Source of the DNA: a virus
Length of the DNA: 64,000 nucleotides
Direction: 5' to 3' (one strand)
Virus record (IMG/VR): IMGVR_UViG_3300036820_000008
Location: 30,580-94,579 of that record
Both the position numbers and the translations under genes were made by a program. Within the stretch, counting starts at the first letter, position 1, and the number at the start of each line of letters is the position of its first letter. Positions 1 through 7,466 of the stretch are shown here, in pieces. The notes under the pieces were generated by a model, which worked only from the letters and a program-made list of their open reading frames with translations, ran no database searches and was not told where the DNA came from.

Positions 1-229
1 TAACCTTATACTTACCGCGCCTCAACTTTCTGCAAGTTACCGTGTAGTAACCGTCGGCAACGGACTGCCCTGATATTCCATACTGGTATGCAATCTCCAA
101 AGTACGTCTCGCTGTCTTGGCCGGATCGCCAGTTCCCAGTCCAACAAGCTCCGGCTCACCATAATTTTTCGCCAGGTAGTCTAGGGTGTCCTGCCCAGTC
201 ATTGGTTCTGTCAGGATGTGCTTCCCCAT
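1..229 (-). CDS. Hypothetical protein, N-terminal part (cut by window edge)
   Basis: The frame is open for 76 codons from an ATG at 227-229 to the window edge, so the C-terminus is not visible. GGAGAG four bases upstream fixes the start. It lies 77 bases downstream of the helicase stop in the same direction and probably belongs to that operon. The visible part is soluble, with a helix-like stretch reading AKTARRTLEIAYQYGIS that might belong to a DNA-binding fold. I recognise no family. Confidence 0.7.
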   Translation of the reverse strand, partial: MGKHILTEPMTGQDTLDYLAKNYGEPELVGLGTGDPAKTARRTLEIAYQYGISGQSVADGYYTVTCRKLRRGKYKV

Positions 230-306
230 AATTCTCTCCGCCTCGACATACCATGATCCCCTGATATACGATGATGACACAAATGTAAGGCTTGGACCAA
301 GATACC

Positions 307-2292
307 TTACCTGTCTGGGTTTGTCTTGTGCCACCTGGCGGCCTCCAGGGCCATTCTCCTTCTTGCCTTTGGCTTGTTTGCCTCAATGACGGCACGCTGC
401 TCGTCAGCATACGCCGCCATCCATCCATCAACAGAGTTGCGGCTGAACAGACGGTGCACCATAACCTGATGTATACGGCTGACGCGATGGATGCGGGAGA
501 CGAGCTGTGTCTCTTCATCAGAGGTCCATAGAGGGTCCATGATAACAAGATCACTGCAGCAGGCGTCTAGGGTGATTGCTTCGCCGCCAGTCTTGCTCTG
601 TACGATAAGCACCCTCGCGTCATCATCAGGATCATTGAACCTCTCCTTGATTTCGACGCGCCCTCTGTCGCTCGTAGCGCCAGTCAGGCGTAGCACAGGT
701 GTCTTGAACTCCTGCTCTATGCACACAGACAAGAGATGGACGATCTGCGTGAAGTTGGATGCAACAAGCACCTTCTCGGGATGCCCTTCCCTCTCTAGCA
801 AGAATTGCAGAATCCAATCTACCTTGTTCGAAGGAAGGCCCGGAACAAATGTGTTGCCTTCCATGTATCCGTGTGCCGTAGAAAACTGTCGTAGCCTCGT
901 GATCTCCGCGAGCGTCCCGTTGGCCGTGAGCAGGCCGCCCCTAAGTTTGGCCTCGGCGAGAGCTGCCATGCTATTGTATGATTTGGTCTGTTTGGGGTCC
1001 ATGTCAAGCCATATGCCGTTCATGCCATCGGGATCATTCTCTGGCGGCACCCCTACGTACAGAATTGGAGGCAGGTCAGGGGCGGCCATCTCCTTGGTGC
1101 GAGCTAGATAATACGGCCGAATGGCTGCATCAAATCCTTCCTGGTTCAGTGGCTTTGGAACCTTAGCTCCTCCTGCCACCACTTTACCGTATCTCCCTTC
1201 CTCGACCCCAAAGTGATTGCCGGCAAAATTCCAGTAAGACCCAAAAACATCAGGACGACACCAGTTGAGGGTGCCCCAGCTCTTGGTCAGCTTGGATCGG
1301 AACGGCGTGCCGCTCAGAGCTATCGCAAGTCCCTGTGGCCGAAGCTGGTGACGTAGTTTCATAGCACCATAGCGCCCCTGGGTGATGCTTTTGCTACCAA
1401 CGTTGTACGTAGATGCAAGTAGATTGTGGGACTCGTCGATGACAATTGCATCCCACTTGCGTTTGAATAGGAATGGCCATTCGTACTCGGGCACAACTCT
1501 GTGAGGGTGATCCTGCTTGCACTTTCCGTACTGGAGCTTGGCCGTCCACCTTCCGCTGAAGTTGCCATCCTTGCTCCAGTCCTTGTATTCCTTGCACTGC
1601 TGGAAACGCTTGGCCCTGATCATCTCGTTGTTTATAATGAGCATGCACTGCACCTCAGGCCAGTTCTTACGGAACGCCGCGTATCCGTCCATAGCGTCCT
1701 CGCGCTCAGCACGGGAACCCTGCGCCACAAACACCTGCACGTTCGGTGCCCAGCGCCTCGTCTCCCTTTCCCAGACATTACGGGTGGCTGTGCGCGGACA
1801 GCCAACGAGGATGTCTTTACAGTCAGCCTCTATCAGGGCGGCCAATGTCTGCAGGGTTTTCCCGAGTCCTGGTTCGTCCCCTAGTATACACTGCCCTGCA
1901 AGCGCGATGAAGGCTGCGCCAGCTGGCTGATAACTCCTGTCCATCATAGCGGCGTGAAGAAATGGCGACTCCGACTCAACACGGGGGAGCCGGGCTATCG
2001 CGCCGTCGCGTAGCTGTTCAAGTGCCTCTCCTGCAGCTATGGCGGCACGAGCCCATATCGATAGGGCGGGTTCTACCTGCAGCTCGGACCCGAAAACACG
2101 CCGGAATGTTCGGCATGTGTCCATTGTTAGCGGATAACGCCAGTAGAGGAACATGTCTTTCTCTCTACCCTCTACATGCTCATACACCGGCTTGGAGCCG
2201 GGTATCTTTTTTGCCCACTCAGGTCCCTCCCCTCGAGCGTACGGTATGTCCGCAAGTACGTGATTGCCATCAGTCGTTATTCTTGCGCGCAC
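307..2292 (-). CDS. SNF2-type DEAD-box-like DNA helicase/ATPase
   Basis: A 661-residue superfamily 2 helicase, probably remodelling or unwinding phage DNA during replication or repair. Motif I is GDEPGLGKTLQT (about residues 138-149), typical of SNF2 proteins. Motif II is VIDESHNL, motif III is ALSGTPF, and the second RecA lobe ends with QLVSRIHR (motif VI) preceded by a GGEAITLDAC segment. The N-terminal 130 residues are not assignable. The length fits single-chain phage SNF2 helicases. Its start overlaps the end of the upstream gene by 23 bases, which indicates translational coupling. I see no nuclease domain fused to it. The family is clear; the specific role is inferred. Confidence 0.92.
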   Translation of the reverse strand: MRARITTDGNHVLADIPYARGEGPEWAKKIPGSKPVYEHVEGREKDMFLYWRYPLTMDTCRTFRRVFGSELQVEPALSIWARAAIAAGEALEQLRDGAIARLPRVESESPFLHAAMMDRSYQPAGAAFIALAGQCILGDEPGLGKTLQTLAALIEADCKDILVGCPRTATRNVWERETRRWAPNVQVFVAQGSRAEREDAMDGYAAFRKNWPEVQCMLIINNEMIRAKRFQQCKEYKDWSKDGNFSGRWTAKLQYGKCKQDHPHRVVPEYEWPFLFKRKWDAIVIDESHNLLASTYNVGSKSITQGRYGAMKLRHQLRPQGLAIALSGTPFRSKLTKSWGTLNWCRPDVFGSYWNFAGNHFGVEEGRYGKVVAGGAKVPKPLNQEGFDAAIRPYYLARTKEMAAPDLPPILYVGVPPENDPDGMNGIWLDMDPKQTKSYNSMAALAEAKLRGGLLTANGTLAEITRLRQFSTAHGYMEGNTFVPGLPSNKVDWILQFLLEREGHPEKVLVASNFTQIVHLLSVCIEQEFKTPVLRLTGATSDRGRVEIKERFNDPDDDARVLIVQSKTGGEAITLDACCSDLVIMDPLWTSDEETQLVSRIHRVSRIHQVMVHRLFSRNSVDGWMAAYADEQRAVIEANKPKARRRMALEAARWHKTNPDR

Positions 2293-2509
2293 GCTTACGT
2301 CCTCTTCTGGGTGTTCCTTCGCCGAGTGTAGACACGAGAAGCCCTAGTCTATGCCTTGTCCAGTACAACCTATTGTATGCGTTTTCCATCGATTCTTGGC
2401 CAGCGGAGAAGTCCGAGTCAAAACGAACAGCGTGTGCTATTATCCTGATCTCGTCTGCTATAGACTCGGCCTCTGTGGCAGCGACAAGAAGGCGTTCGCG
2501 GTAACTCAC
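2270..2509 (-). CDS. Hypothetical protein, 79 aa
   Basis: Small charged protein with a helical N-terminus and a very basic tail (RRGRKRARKNND), which could bind nucleic acid. Its start overlaps the upstream stop as ATGA (2506-2509), and its end overlaps the helicase start by 23 bases, so the three genes are probably translated as a coupled unit. No family recognised. Confidence 0.7.
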   Translation of the reverse strand: MSYRERLLVAATEAESIADEIRIIAHAVRFDSDFSAGQESMENAYNRLYWTRHRLGLLVSTLGEGTPRRGRKRARKNND

Positions 2510-2727
2510 TTCATTTTCTCGATGCGGGTGATATGGTGGCCCATTCCTTCCGGGCCATACATCATCTCGACGACCGCTTGTTCGCTGGCAGATACGATGC
2601 CGGTGTGGTGTTCACCGGTACTGTCAGTACACTCGTCCGAGAATGGGCAGCGGCCGACGATCTTGTTCTGTGGGTTATGCTTCGGGTTTCTCGGAAGCTT
2701 GATGGTCACCAGGAATACGTTGCTCAC
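2506..2727 (-). CDS. Hypothetical protein, 73 aa
   Basis: Short protein with one CPF-x3-C motif near the middle and a mixed charge pattern; no membrane segment. It is joined to its neighbours by 4-base start/stop overlaps on both sides (2724-2727 and 2506-2509), the arrangement of a real coupled phage gene. Function unknown. Confidence 0.7.
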   Translation of the reverse strand: MSNVFLVTIKLPRNPKHNPQNKIVGRCPFSDECTDSTGEHHTGIVSASEQAVVEMMYGPEGMGHHITRIEKMK

Positions 2728-2936
2728 TTCGGTTCTTCTTTCTCGGGTATCAGCGTGAAGCCGTCAGGGAATGGTATCTCCATCCTCTTCGGGAAGTACC
2801 CGGCTCTCGGATAGTTAACTGGAAACACTCTTAGGTCCGCCCAGGACCCGTCCTCGGCAACTCTCTGGACTAGGCACCTGAGGCCGTTCCAGTTCCACTT
2901 CTGTCCCTTTATCACCGGGTCATACTTAGAGGGCAT
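2724..2936 (-). CDS. Hypothetical protein, 70 aa
   Basis: I chose the ATG at 2936 rather than the GTG two codons upstream because GGAG lies seven bases before this ATG. The protein is rich in aromatic and proline residues (GQKWNWNGLRCLVQRV, FPVNYPRAGYFP), as in small beta-barrel (SH3-like) folds, but this is only a guess. It overlaps the upstream gene by 11 bases. Confidence 0.7.
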   Translation of the reverse strand: MPSKYDPVIKGQKWNWNGLRCLVQRVAEDGSWADLRVFPVNYPRAGYFPKRMEIPFPDGFTLIPEKEEPK

Positions 2937-3189
2937 CTTCACTCTCCATGCACTTGTGCGGGATAGCTAGCGGAGGCATGCTATTGCATCCATCCTGGCT
3001 GCCGGGGTGATGATCTTTGCAGAACCTGCAATAGCGCAGAAGGATTACGCTGGCGTTTATGGCATTGGCTACCGTAGACAGGCTGTGGATGTCCATGCCC
3101 CATGCAGTCTTGCCATTAAGGTTTTGCATGAGGCTGCCGTTAGGCAGCCAGTATCCGTACCTCGGATTAGGTACTTGCAGAGCCATCAT
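2926..3189 (-). CDS. Hypothetical Cys/His-rich protein, 87 aa
   Basis: Contains CRFCKDHHPG, a further Cys in DGCNSM, and HKC near the C-terminus, so zinc binding is possible. Two adjacent ATGs (3187-3189 and 3184-3186) follow AGAGG; either could be used. A longer frame upstream overlaps the previous gene in a non-coding-like way, so I do not extend it. It overlaps the upstream gene by 23 bases. Confidence 0.6.
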   Translation of the reverse strand: MMALQVPNPRYGYWLPNGSLMQNLNGKTAWGMDIHSLSTVANAINASVILLRYCRFCKDHHPGSQDGCNSMPPLAIPHKCMESEDAL

Positions 3190-3523
3190 TTCCATCCTCT
3201 TGCTCTGGAGGTGAAACAAATGTGACCCCGATGATGTACTCGGCGATGATGCCTGCTGTCGTGCGCATGCCGTGAAGATCCCAGAATCCTCGGCAGGAAG
3301 CTGGCTGATAGTTATCGTCCTTGGGCATGCCAGGTAGCGTGGCGTGGCATGTGAGTAGCGAGCTAGCTCGCAGGTTGCCCTGTACAACCTCGTGCATCCT
3401 ACGGGTGCCGAGGCTCATTATGTCGCCAGGCCGAAAGATGCAAGTTTTGCACTGTTCATTCAGCACCCTGACCATACCAGAGTCCTTGTCTATCACGTCC
3501 GACCAGACGTATCTAGCCTGCAC
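3167..3523 (-). CDS. RPG-Cys phage protein, 118 aa
   Basis: Carries the pattern CKTCIFRPGD, then a CHATLPG stretch, then CRGFWD. From memory this Cys-x2-Cys-I-x-R-P-G ... C-H ... C-R-G-F order recurs in small actinophage proteins of unknown function; the four cysteines could hold a metal or Fe-S centre. It starts at a GTG with AGGAG eight bases upstream. Family resemblance is by recall, not by search. Confidence 0.75.
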   Translation of the reverse strand: MQARYVWSDVIDKDSGMVRVLNEQCKTCIFRPGDIMSLGTRRMHEVVQGNLRASSLLTCHATLPGMPKDDNYQPASCRGFWDLHGMRTTAGIIAEYIIGVTFVSPPEQEDGNDGSAST

Positions 3524-3701
3524 AGTCTTGCTCCTGTATTGCGACAGCCTGATCTACCAAGTCGTCCAGGAAACCGGTAGCCGCCAGAAACATAAGCGAC
3601 TTTTCGGCCATACGTCCCTGGTAAACGTACTTACTACCGTCCTCCAGCGTGACGGTGATTATGTCAGGCACGGGTTGCCTGGAAGTAATATGGAGCGACA
3701 T
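3513..3701 (-). CDS. Hypothetical protein, 62 aa
   Basis: Small protein with a beta-rich first half (ITVTLEDGSKYVYQGRM) followed by an amphipathic helix. It overlaps both neighbours by 11 and 38 bases. The start is an ATG without a strong ribosome binding site, so it may depend on coupling. Function unknown. Confidence 0.6.
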   Translation of the reverse strand: MSLHITSRQPVPDIITVTLEDGSKYVYQGRMAEKSLMFLAATGFLDDLVDQAVAIQEQDCAG

Positions 3702-3864
3702 CTCTGTAGATCACACGGACCTGAAGATTAGCCTCAGACTTGCCAACGACCTGAATAGCCATCGGATTGTCCGGCAGGATATTACCGTCGATGATTTCAT
3801 GCCTGAGTATTCTTTCCGAGATGTCAGACATGATCATCCTTTTGGTATCAGATAGGCTAGTCAT
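3664..3864 (-). CDS. Hypothetical protein, 66 aa
   Basis: Starts at the ATG overlapping the last codons of the ParB-like gene, with CAGG six bases upstream. The frame is open six codons further upstream, but that would lie wholly inside the ParB-like gene. The protein is soluble with no recognisable motif. It shares 38 bases with the next gene. Confidence 0.6.
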   Translation of the reverse strand: MTSLSDTKRMIMSDISERILRHEIIDGNILPDNPMAIQVVGKSEANLQVRVIYRDVAPYYFQATRA

Positions 3865-4711
3865 GGTTACCTGTCGTCCCATTCACGCCAGCGATACCGT
3901 TTTCTAGTATTGCTGGCGGCAGGAACTGAAGGTCCGGGGAGCCTGCGGTCATAAAGTCGACCTTCGTCGCCTTAGCCTCGTCCTGTCTGATGACTGTCTC
4001 CCAGCAAGCATGGCAAGCACCGGCGAACCTACGGCGCGTACCGTGCTCGCGAGCGTCGCACATCGTCTTGGCTTTGCGTGCCAGGGGATGAGATGGATTA
4101 AACGCATCCGGCTCCCAGCCTATATCGACCGGCTTTTTGCCGGTTTTCTTCCTGTCCTTGGCACGATGGGACTTAACCGCATCGACCGCCTTGTCTACGG
4201 AAAGCTTGCCGGACACGACAAGCCCCCGTGACTGGTCTGACAGTTCGAGCAGGGATAGATATCGGCTGATTGTCGTCTGCGTCACACCTAGTTGCTTCGC
4301 TATGTCCGTCTGGGACATACCGAATTCGTCTCGCATCCTGCCGAATGCATCAGCCTTCTCCAGAGCCGTTAGGTCCAGCTTGTGGATGGAGGTGATTAGT
4401 CCGGTGAATAGTGCGCTCTGAACCGGATCCTCGTCTTCACGGAGATACCGAATGGAGCATTCGAGGGAGCGGACAACGGTCCTGCCTGCGACCCAGCGAC
4501 GATAGCCATCGAGGATCATGAAGTGATCTCCGCCGAATTGCGGTGATGGCGTGACCAGGAGCGGCTGCTCGAGGGCTGGCCTCCCCTGGTCTACCAGGAC
4601 CTTAATGGAGCGTGCGAGATCTGACACGTCCCCGGCCTCGTGGCGTGGGTTGTTTGGGTTGGGATGTATCTGGGCTACAGGAATCATCCTGTGCTGATTC
4701 ATCGTGGCCAT
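3857..4711 (-). CDS. ParB-like DNA-binding protein with C-terminal Cys motif, 284 aa
   Basis: The ParB/Srx-type N-terminal domain runs from about residue 8 (MIPVAQIHPNPNNPR) to residue 90, with the nucleotide-binding-like LDGYRRW motif at 68-73. A helix-turn-helix follows at 132-153 (MSQTDIAKQLGVTQTTISRY). The C-terminal part has C218, C233 and C236 (AGACHACWE), a possible zinc site. The start is the ATG at 4711 with AGGAG just upstream; a 90-codon open extension lacks a ribosome binding site. Known relatives act in plasmid partition or as phage regulators. No ParA is present in the window, so a regulatory or replication role seems more likely than partition. Two inverted repeats sit directly upstream. 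Confidence 0.9.
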   Translation of the reverse strand: MATMNQHRMIPVAQIHPNPNNPRHEAGDVSDLARSIKVLVDQGRPALEQPLLVTPSPQFGGDHFMILDGYRRWVAGRTVVRSLECSIRYLREDEDPVQSALFTGLITSIHKLDLTALEKADAFGRMRDEFGMSQTDIAKQLGVTQTTISRYLSLLELSDQSRGLVVSGKLSVDKAVDAVKSHRAKDRKKTGKKPVDIGWEPDAFNPSHPLARKAKTMCDAREHGTRRRFAGACHACWETVIRQDEAKATKVDFMTAGSPDLQFLPPAILENGIAGVNGTTGNHD

Positions 4712-4750
4712 GTCTTGCTCCTCTGGGGTCGGGGTTGTTTCCCTGTCTGT

Positions 4751-4789
4751 CGTTTTCTGGAAAACGGGGCGGGGTGTTTTGGAGAAAAC
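4751..4789. promoter_or_regulatory. Twin inverted repeats upstream of the ParB-like gene
   Basis: CGTTTTCTGGAAAACG (4751-4766) is a perfect 7+7 inverted repeat. TGTTTTGGAGAAAACC (4774-4789) repeats the same core with arms GTTTT/AAAAC. Centres are 23 bases apart, about two helical turns, 40-78 bases before the ParB-like start. They look like a tandem operator, possibly for autoregulation, or a parS-like site. Confidence 0.55.
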
Positions 4790-4808
4790 CCTACTGTTAC
4801 GGCCGGAA

Positions 4809-5009
4809 TTACCCGGATTCCTTGCGAGAGGATGTGTGCTCTTCGCAGTTACCCTGTTTGTCGGTGGGATAGATGTAAAGGACATTAGCCACGACGGACC
4901 TTCCGTCCTCGGCCTGATACTTAACCTTCTTGTTGTTCTGCACAGATCGCAGAAAACCCATAGCCGTACCATCGGACACATCGAGGGCGATCACGAACAT
5001 CTTGCTCAT
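4809..5009 (-). CDS. Hypothetical protein, 66 aa
   Basis: Start ATG at 5009 overlaps the preceding stop (ATGA, 5006-5009), with GGAG inside the upstream gene. The protein has a beta-strand-like N-terminus (KMFVIALDVSDG) and a polar tail. No family recognised. About 97 bases separate its stop from the ParB-like start. Confidence 0.65.
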   Translation of the reverse strand: MSKMFVIALDVSDGTAMGFLRSVQNNKKVKYQAEDGRSVVANVLYIYPTDKQGNCEEHTSSRKESG

Positions 5010-5257
5010 TTGTACCACTCCGCGTGTTTCCAGATGACCTTGGGGTTACGCACGTAGTCGCTCTGATGGTCGTACCGGTCTAGCATGTTCTTTGCGGCTT
5101 CGATCTCGTACACGACGCCGAACAGAGTCTCTCCGATCAGGTTGGTGTACTCGACGATCCTTACGACAGGACCGGTGAAGCTGTCCTCGTCTCCAGGGTA
5201 GACGCCGCAATTGTTGATCAGGATGTCTACGTCTGCCCTATTGCTTATTGTAGCCAT
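5006..5257 (-). CDS. Hypothetical protein, 83 aa
   Basis: Soluble protein starting at an ATG with TGGAGC five to six bases upstream; its first codons overlap the end of the upstream membrane-protein gene by 13 bases. The middle segment (VVRIVEYTNLIGETLFGVVYEIEA) is beta-like. Function unknown. Confidence 0.7.
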   Translation of the reverse strand: MATISNRADVDILINNCGVYPGDEDSFTGPVVRIVEYTNLIGETLFGVVYEIEAAKNMLDRYDHQSDYVRNPKVIWKHAEWYK

Positions 5258-5412
5258 CCCTGCTCCACATCAAGATGCTCGTACTGCTTCTCGTACGCCC
5301 TCTGCTCTGCCTTACGAAAGTGCTCCTGCACGGCATTCTTCGCGAATAGGGCTGCGAGACCCAATGCTGAAGCGCCGAGTATTACGACTGATGAGATGAC
5401 GACGGTTTCCAT
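5245..5412 (-). CDS. Small single-span membrane protein, 55 aa
   Basis: From the ATG at 5412 the protein has an N-terminal membrane span (VVISSVVILGASALGLAALF) and a long charged tail. An alternative TTG start at 5484 (AAAGGAACG before it) would add 24 polar residues; I cannot decide between them. It overlaps the upstream gene by 31 bases. Confidence 0.6.
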   Translation of the reverse strand: METVVISSVVILGASALGLAALFAKNAVQEHFRKAEQRAYEKQYEHLDVEQGWLQ

Positions 5413-5705
5413 GCCCTTGGGTCGCCTCCCTCCTCGTTGTGCAGAGCGATCTTCCTCTGCGGGAGTGGCTGGCATATCGCGCAACGTTCCTTTCCGTGAG
5501 CATGCGCTCGGCCGGGCTCCTTTGTTTTCTTGTTTAGCTTGATTATTCGGCGCAGAAGTTTAATGCTCGTTGCGCCACTGATGTCTCGCTTTTCCTGGTC
5601 GTTCCCGTTACGCTTGTGCCTGGCTCTGCGCGCCTGTGCGCCCGGCTTCACGTCGTCCCGGCCGGTCTGCGCCGTGTAGTTGGCGATTCTTTGCTCCAGA
5701 AGCAC
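5382..5705 (-). CDS. Hypothetical basic protein, 107 aa
   Basis: Starts at a GTG (5705) with only a weak ribosome binding site. Lys/Arg-rich throughout, with HGKERCAICQ near the C-terminus. It overlaps the upstream gene by 98 bases in another frame, and the overlapping C-terminus of that gene is low in information, so the functional part of this protein probably lies downstream of the overlap. Function unknown. Confidence 0.55.
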   Translation of the reverse strand: MLLEQRIANYTAQTGRDDVKPGAQARRARHKRNGNDQEKRDISGATSIKLLRRIIKLNKKTKEPGRAHAHGKERCAICQPLPQRKIALHNEEGGDPRAWKPSSSHQS

Positions 5706-5892
5706 TTCTTGTCATCCCAATCAGTTCTGTGTTGTACCGTTGCTTCGCTTTGGCCGCAGCCCTGCAAAAGCTGCCGAACTCTGCAGTCGTCATGCCATAT
5801 GCGAGCCACTCTGGCAGGAATATGCCCAGATCTTGAAGGTCAGAAGTTATGTGTGCCTTCTGTTCCAGGGTGATCTGGCTATCTGAAATCAA
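5608..5892 (-). CDS. Hypothetical protein, 94 aa, TTG start
   Basis: The frame is open upstream, but AAGGAGG followed eight bases later by TTG (5890-5892) is the only good initiation signal, giving M-I-S-D-S-Q. The first 70 residues are helix-rich and well mixed. The last 32 residues, which overlap the next gene, are Arg/Ala/Gln-rich and look like an unselected out-of-frame tail. No family recognised. Confidence 0.6.
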   Translation of the reverse strand: MISDSQITLEQKAHITSDLQDLGIFLPEWLAYGMTTAEFGSFCRAAAKAKQRYNTELIGMTRSASGAKNRQLHGADRPGRREAGRTGAQSQAQA

Positions 5893-5989
5893 TTGCCCAA
5901 CCTCCTTCCAGAGCCCGGCTCGCACCCTTTGGGACTGCTGCCCGTCGGACAGTAAGAATGCGAGCCGGACGTCTGGCCGGAGGTGCCGG

Positions 5990-6121
5990 CTAGATCAGGT
6001 TGAAAAAGGACTGCCTGTTCTGGAAGACGAGATCCATCTCCCAGTTGTTGCCGGCCTGGTCAGGGCCGTTCTGCCAGCATTGCATGCCGTGGGTCCCGAC
6101 GTACTGGCCCTTGCGATCCAT
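5990..6121 (-). CDS. Small protein, 43 aa
   Basis: ATG at 6119-6121 preceded by AAGGAG with a six-base spacer, ending in TAG at 5990. It is compact and Asn/Gln/Trp-rich (CWQNGPDQAGNNWEMD). The strong ribosome binding site and amino-acid composition argue for a real gene. Function unknown. Confidence 0.65.
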   Translation of the reverse strand: MDRKGQYVGTHGMQCWQNGPDQAGNNWEMDLVFQNRQSFFNLI

Positions 6122-6200
6122 ATTCATCTCCTTGCATCACCAGCGCTGTTGTTGAGCTGGTCTGCGGTCTATTTCCGTATTCAGTTGTATTCAGATCACT

Positions 6201-6236
6201 CCGCGTAGCTCGCTTCTATGCGCCGAGCCTACGCGG
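6201..6236. other. Strong hairpin in gap
   Basis: Arms CCGCGTAG (6201-6208) and CTACGCGG (6229-6236) pair perfectly, and inner CTCG/CGAG pairs extend the stem. No T-run follows on either strand. It lies between the mini-ORF at 6262 and the 43-aa gene, in the 6122-6410 gap. Confidence 0.6.
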
Positions 6237-6261
6237 ACTTGCCGGCCGCGCCGAGGTGCAT

Positions 6262-6297
6262 TCACATGTTCACGTTGAAGTAGTAGAACCCAATCAA
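6262..6297 (-). CDS. Possible 11-residue leader peptide
   Basis: GAGGAGG is followed eight bases later by TTG (6295-6297) and a frame reading MIGFYYFNVNM, then TGA. The ribosome binding site is among the best in the region, although the peptide is tiny. It sits between two hairpins (6201-6236 and 6334-6395), so it could be a leader or regulatory peptide. It may also be chance. Confidence 0.35.
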   Translation of the reverse strand: MIGFYYFNVNM

Positions 6298-6333
6298 TTG
6301 AATCACCTCCTCTTGCTGTAGTTAAGTTTGGAT

Positions 6334-6395
6334 CCGGCCCGTGCTTGGGGGTATTGGCGCCATCTACCTAGCCGAGTTGACGCAGCACGGGCCGG
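6334..6395. other. 11-bp inverted repeat with 40-base loop
   Basis: CCGGCCCGTGC (6334-6344) is exactly complementary to GCACGGGCCGG (6385-6395). The loop does not fold like a tRNA and has no T-arm sequence. It starts 15 bases after the stop of the 52-aa gene on the minus strand, so it may be a terminator without a U-tract or a structured RNA. Confidence 0.55.
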
Positions 6396-6410
6396 AAGTT
6401 TGCAGAGACT

Positions 6411-6569
6411 TTAACTGGCGCTGTCCCAGTATGCGGAGTCGCTTCCATCATGCCAGACCATCTCGCACAGCTCAAGCAGCGCGGGTTCGCCTACCGGACC
6501 GAGTAGGTCGGCGACTCGCTGGTACTGTGCCTTTGCCTCTTCTGGCAGCAGGAACTTGTTGAACGCCAT
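6411..6569 (-). CDS. Hypothetical protein, 52 aa
   Basis: Starts at the ATG 6567-6569 with AGAGG seven bases upstream. Helical, acidic small protein (KFLLPEEAKAQYQRVADLL). It overlaps the end of the zinc-finger-like gene by 98 bases in a different frame. Function unknown. Confidence 0.65.
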   Translation of the reverse strand: MAFNKFLLPEEAKAQYQRVADLLGPVGEPALLELCEMVWHDGSDSAYWDSAS

Positions 6570-7263
6570 CGCTTTCCTCTCCGGCTTCCGCCTGTATGCG
6601 ATCCCATAGCTCACCCTTGCCAACCTTACCGGCGCAGGTTCGCCCCATCTTCAACACGCGGCTCGCGTACTTGGTCAGGTGAATGTTACATTTGTAGCAG
6701 TTGCCGACTTCTTTGCCATACAGCTCACCGGCGGCCTCGGGTCCTGCTTCTGATATGGCCAGTATGGCTGACCTAGCTTGCATGCCACGGACATTCTCGT
6801 CCGCGTGGCCCCCGATGACGCGCTTGACGAAAGTGTGTCCGGCCCACTTGCCTCTGTCAGGGTGATCGATTCGGAAGAAGTCAAAGTCATTGTTCCCGGT
6901 AATCGATTTGACGGCATAGTACCCTTCCGGGATGCCGTACCCCATGGCGTGGTATCCGACAGGAAGATTGCCATTGCCGGTCACCATATCGCTGGCTGCT
7001 TCAGCGGTAGGCTCCATGGTAACAGATACCCTGATGAGTAGAAGACGAGATATCTCTGCACTAGCCTCAGACAGTGTCATGTTGGCACGCGGAACGTCAG
7101 GATCGCTGCCGTCCGGCAGGAGGGTCATGTCCCTCTCCGCGAGGAGGGTGTTGATCAGATAAAGCTGCGGGTCGGTCATGCTACGCTCAGGTGCTGCCAT
7201 ATAGCAGCGCCTGGCCTCAGCGACCTTCTTGTGCTTCCCTTTGCAGTTTCCGCATGTGAACAC
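6472..7263 (-). CDS. Zinc-binding DUF6011-like protein, 263 aa
   Basis: An N-terminal CGNCKGKH motif (residues 4-11) and a C-terminal knuckle reading CYKCNIHLT ... SRVLKMGRTCAGK frame a central domain with FFRIDHPDRGKWAGHTFVK. This layout, with a Cys knuckle followed by SR-x-x-G-x-x-C, matches a widespread actinophage family that I recall as DUF6011; its function is unknown. Start is GTG at 7261-7263 with AGGAG seven bases upstream. The last 35 residues, overlapping the next gene out of frame, are Arg/Ala/Pro-rich and look unselected. Confidence 0.8.
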   Translation of the reverse strand: MFTCGNCKGKHKKVAEARRCYMAAPERSMTDPQLYLINTLLAERDMTLLPDGSDPDVPRANMTLSEASAEISRLLLIRVSVTMEPTAEAASDMVTGNGNLPVGYHAMGYGIPEGYYAVKSITGNNDFDFFRIDHPDRGKWAGHTFVKRVIGGHADENVRGMQARSAILAISEAGPEAAGELYGKEVGNCYKCNIHLTKYASRVLKMGRTCAGKVGKGELWDRIQAEAGEESDGVQQVPAARRGKGTVPASRRPTRSGRRTRAA

Positions 7264-7360
7264 TGGAGGACTCCTACTCTACGCGGGCACTAAGCTAAGC
7301 GTACCGCGTTCCCGGCTCGCGCGCTACCCTAACGGCGAAAACCGCTTTACCGGCTAGAAC

Positions 7361-7381
7361 ACCCGAACTTGTGATTCGGGT
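7361..7381. terminator. Hairpin in gap 7264-7466
   Basis: ACCCGAA (7361-7367) pairs with TTCGGGT (7375-7381) around a 7-base loop. On the minus strand the stem is followed by GTTCT. It lies downstream of the 65-aa gene ending at 7467 and upstream of the DUF6011-like gene, so a weak terminator is plausible. A possible reading frame through 7354-7575 has no start signal, and I leave it out. Confidence 0.4.
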
Positions 7382-7466
7382 ATCGTACATTGCAATACGC
7401 GCAACTGCCGTTTATGGCATGCCAGAGTCTGGTCCAATTCCAAGTTGGCCAGATAGAGATGTATTT

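Noticed and set aside
6334-6395. tRNA-like structure in the 11-bp inverted repeat
   Set aside because: The 40-base loop shows no cloverleaf arms and the stem is too long for an acceptor stem.
7325-7420. Possible tRNA with a CCGAA-CTTGTGA-TTCGG anticodon-like arm
   Set aside because: No T-arm with GTTCGA, no acceptor-stem pairing and no D-arm can be drawn around it; it is only a hairpin.
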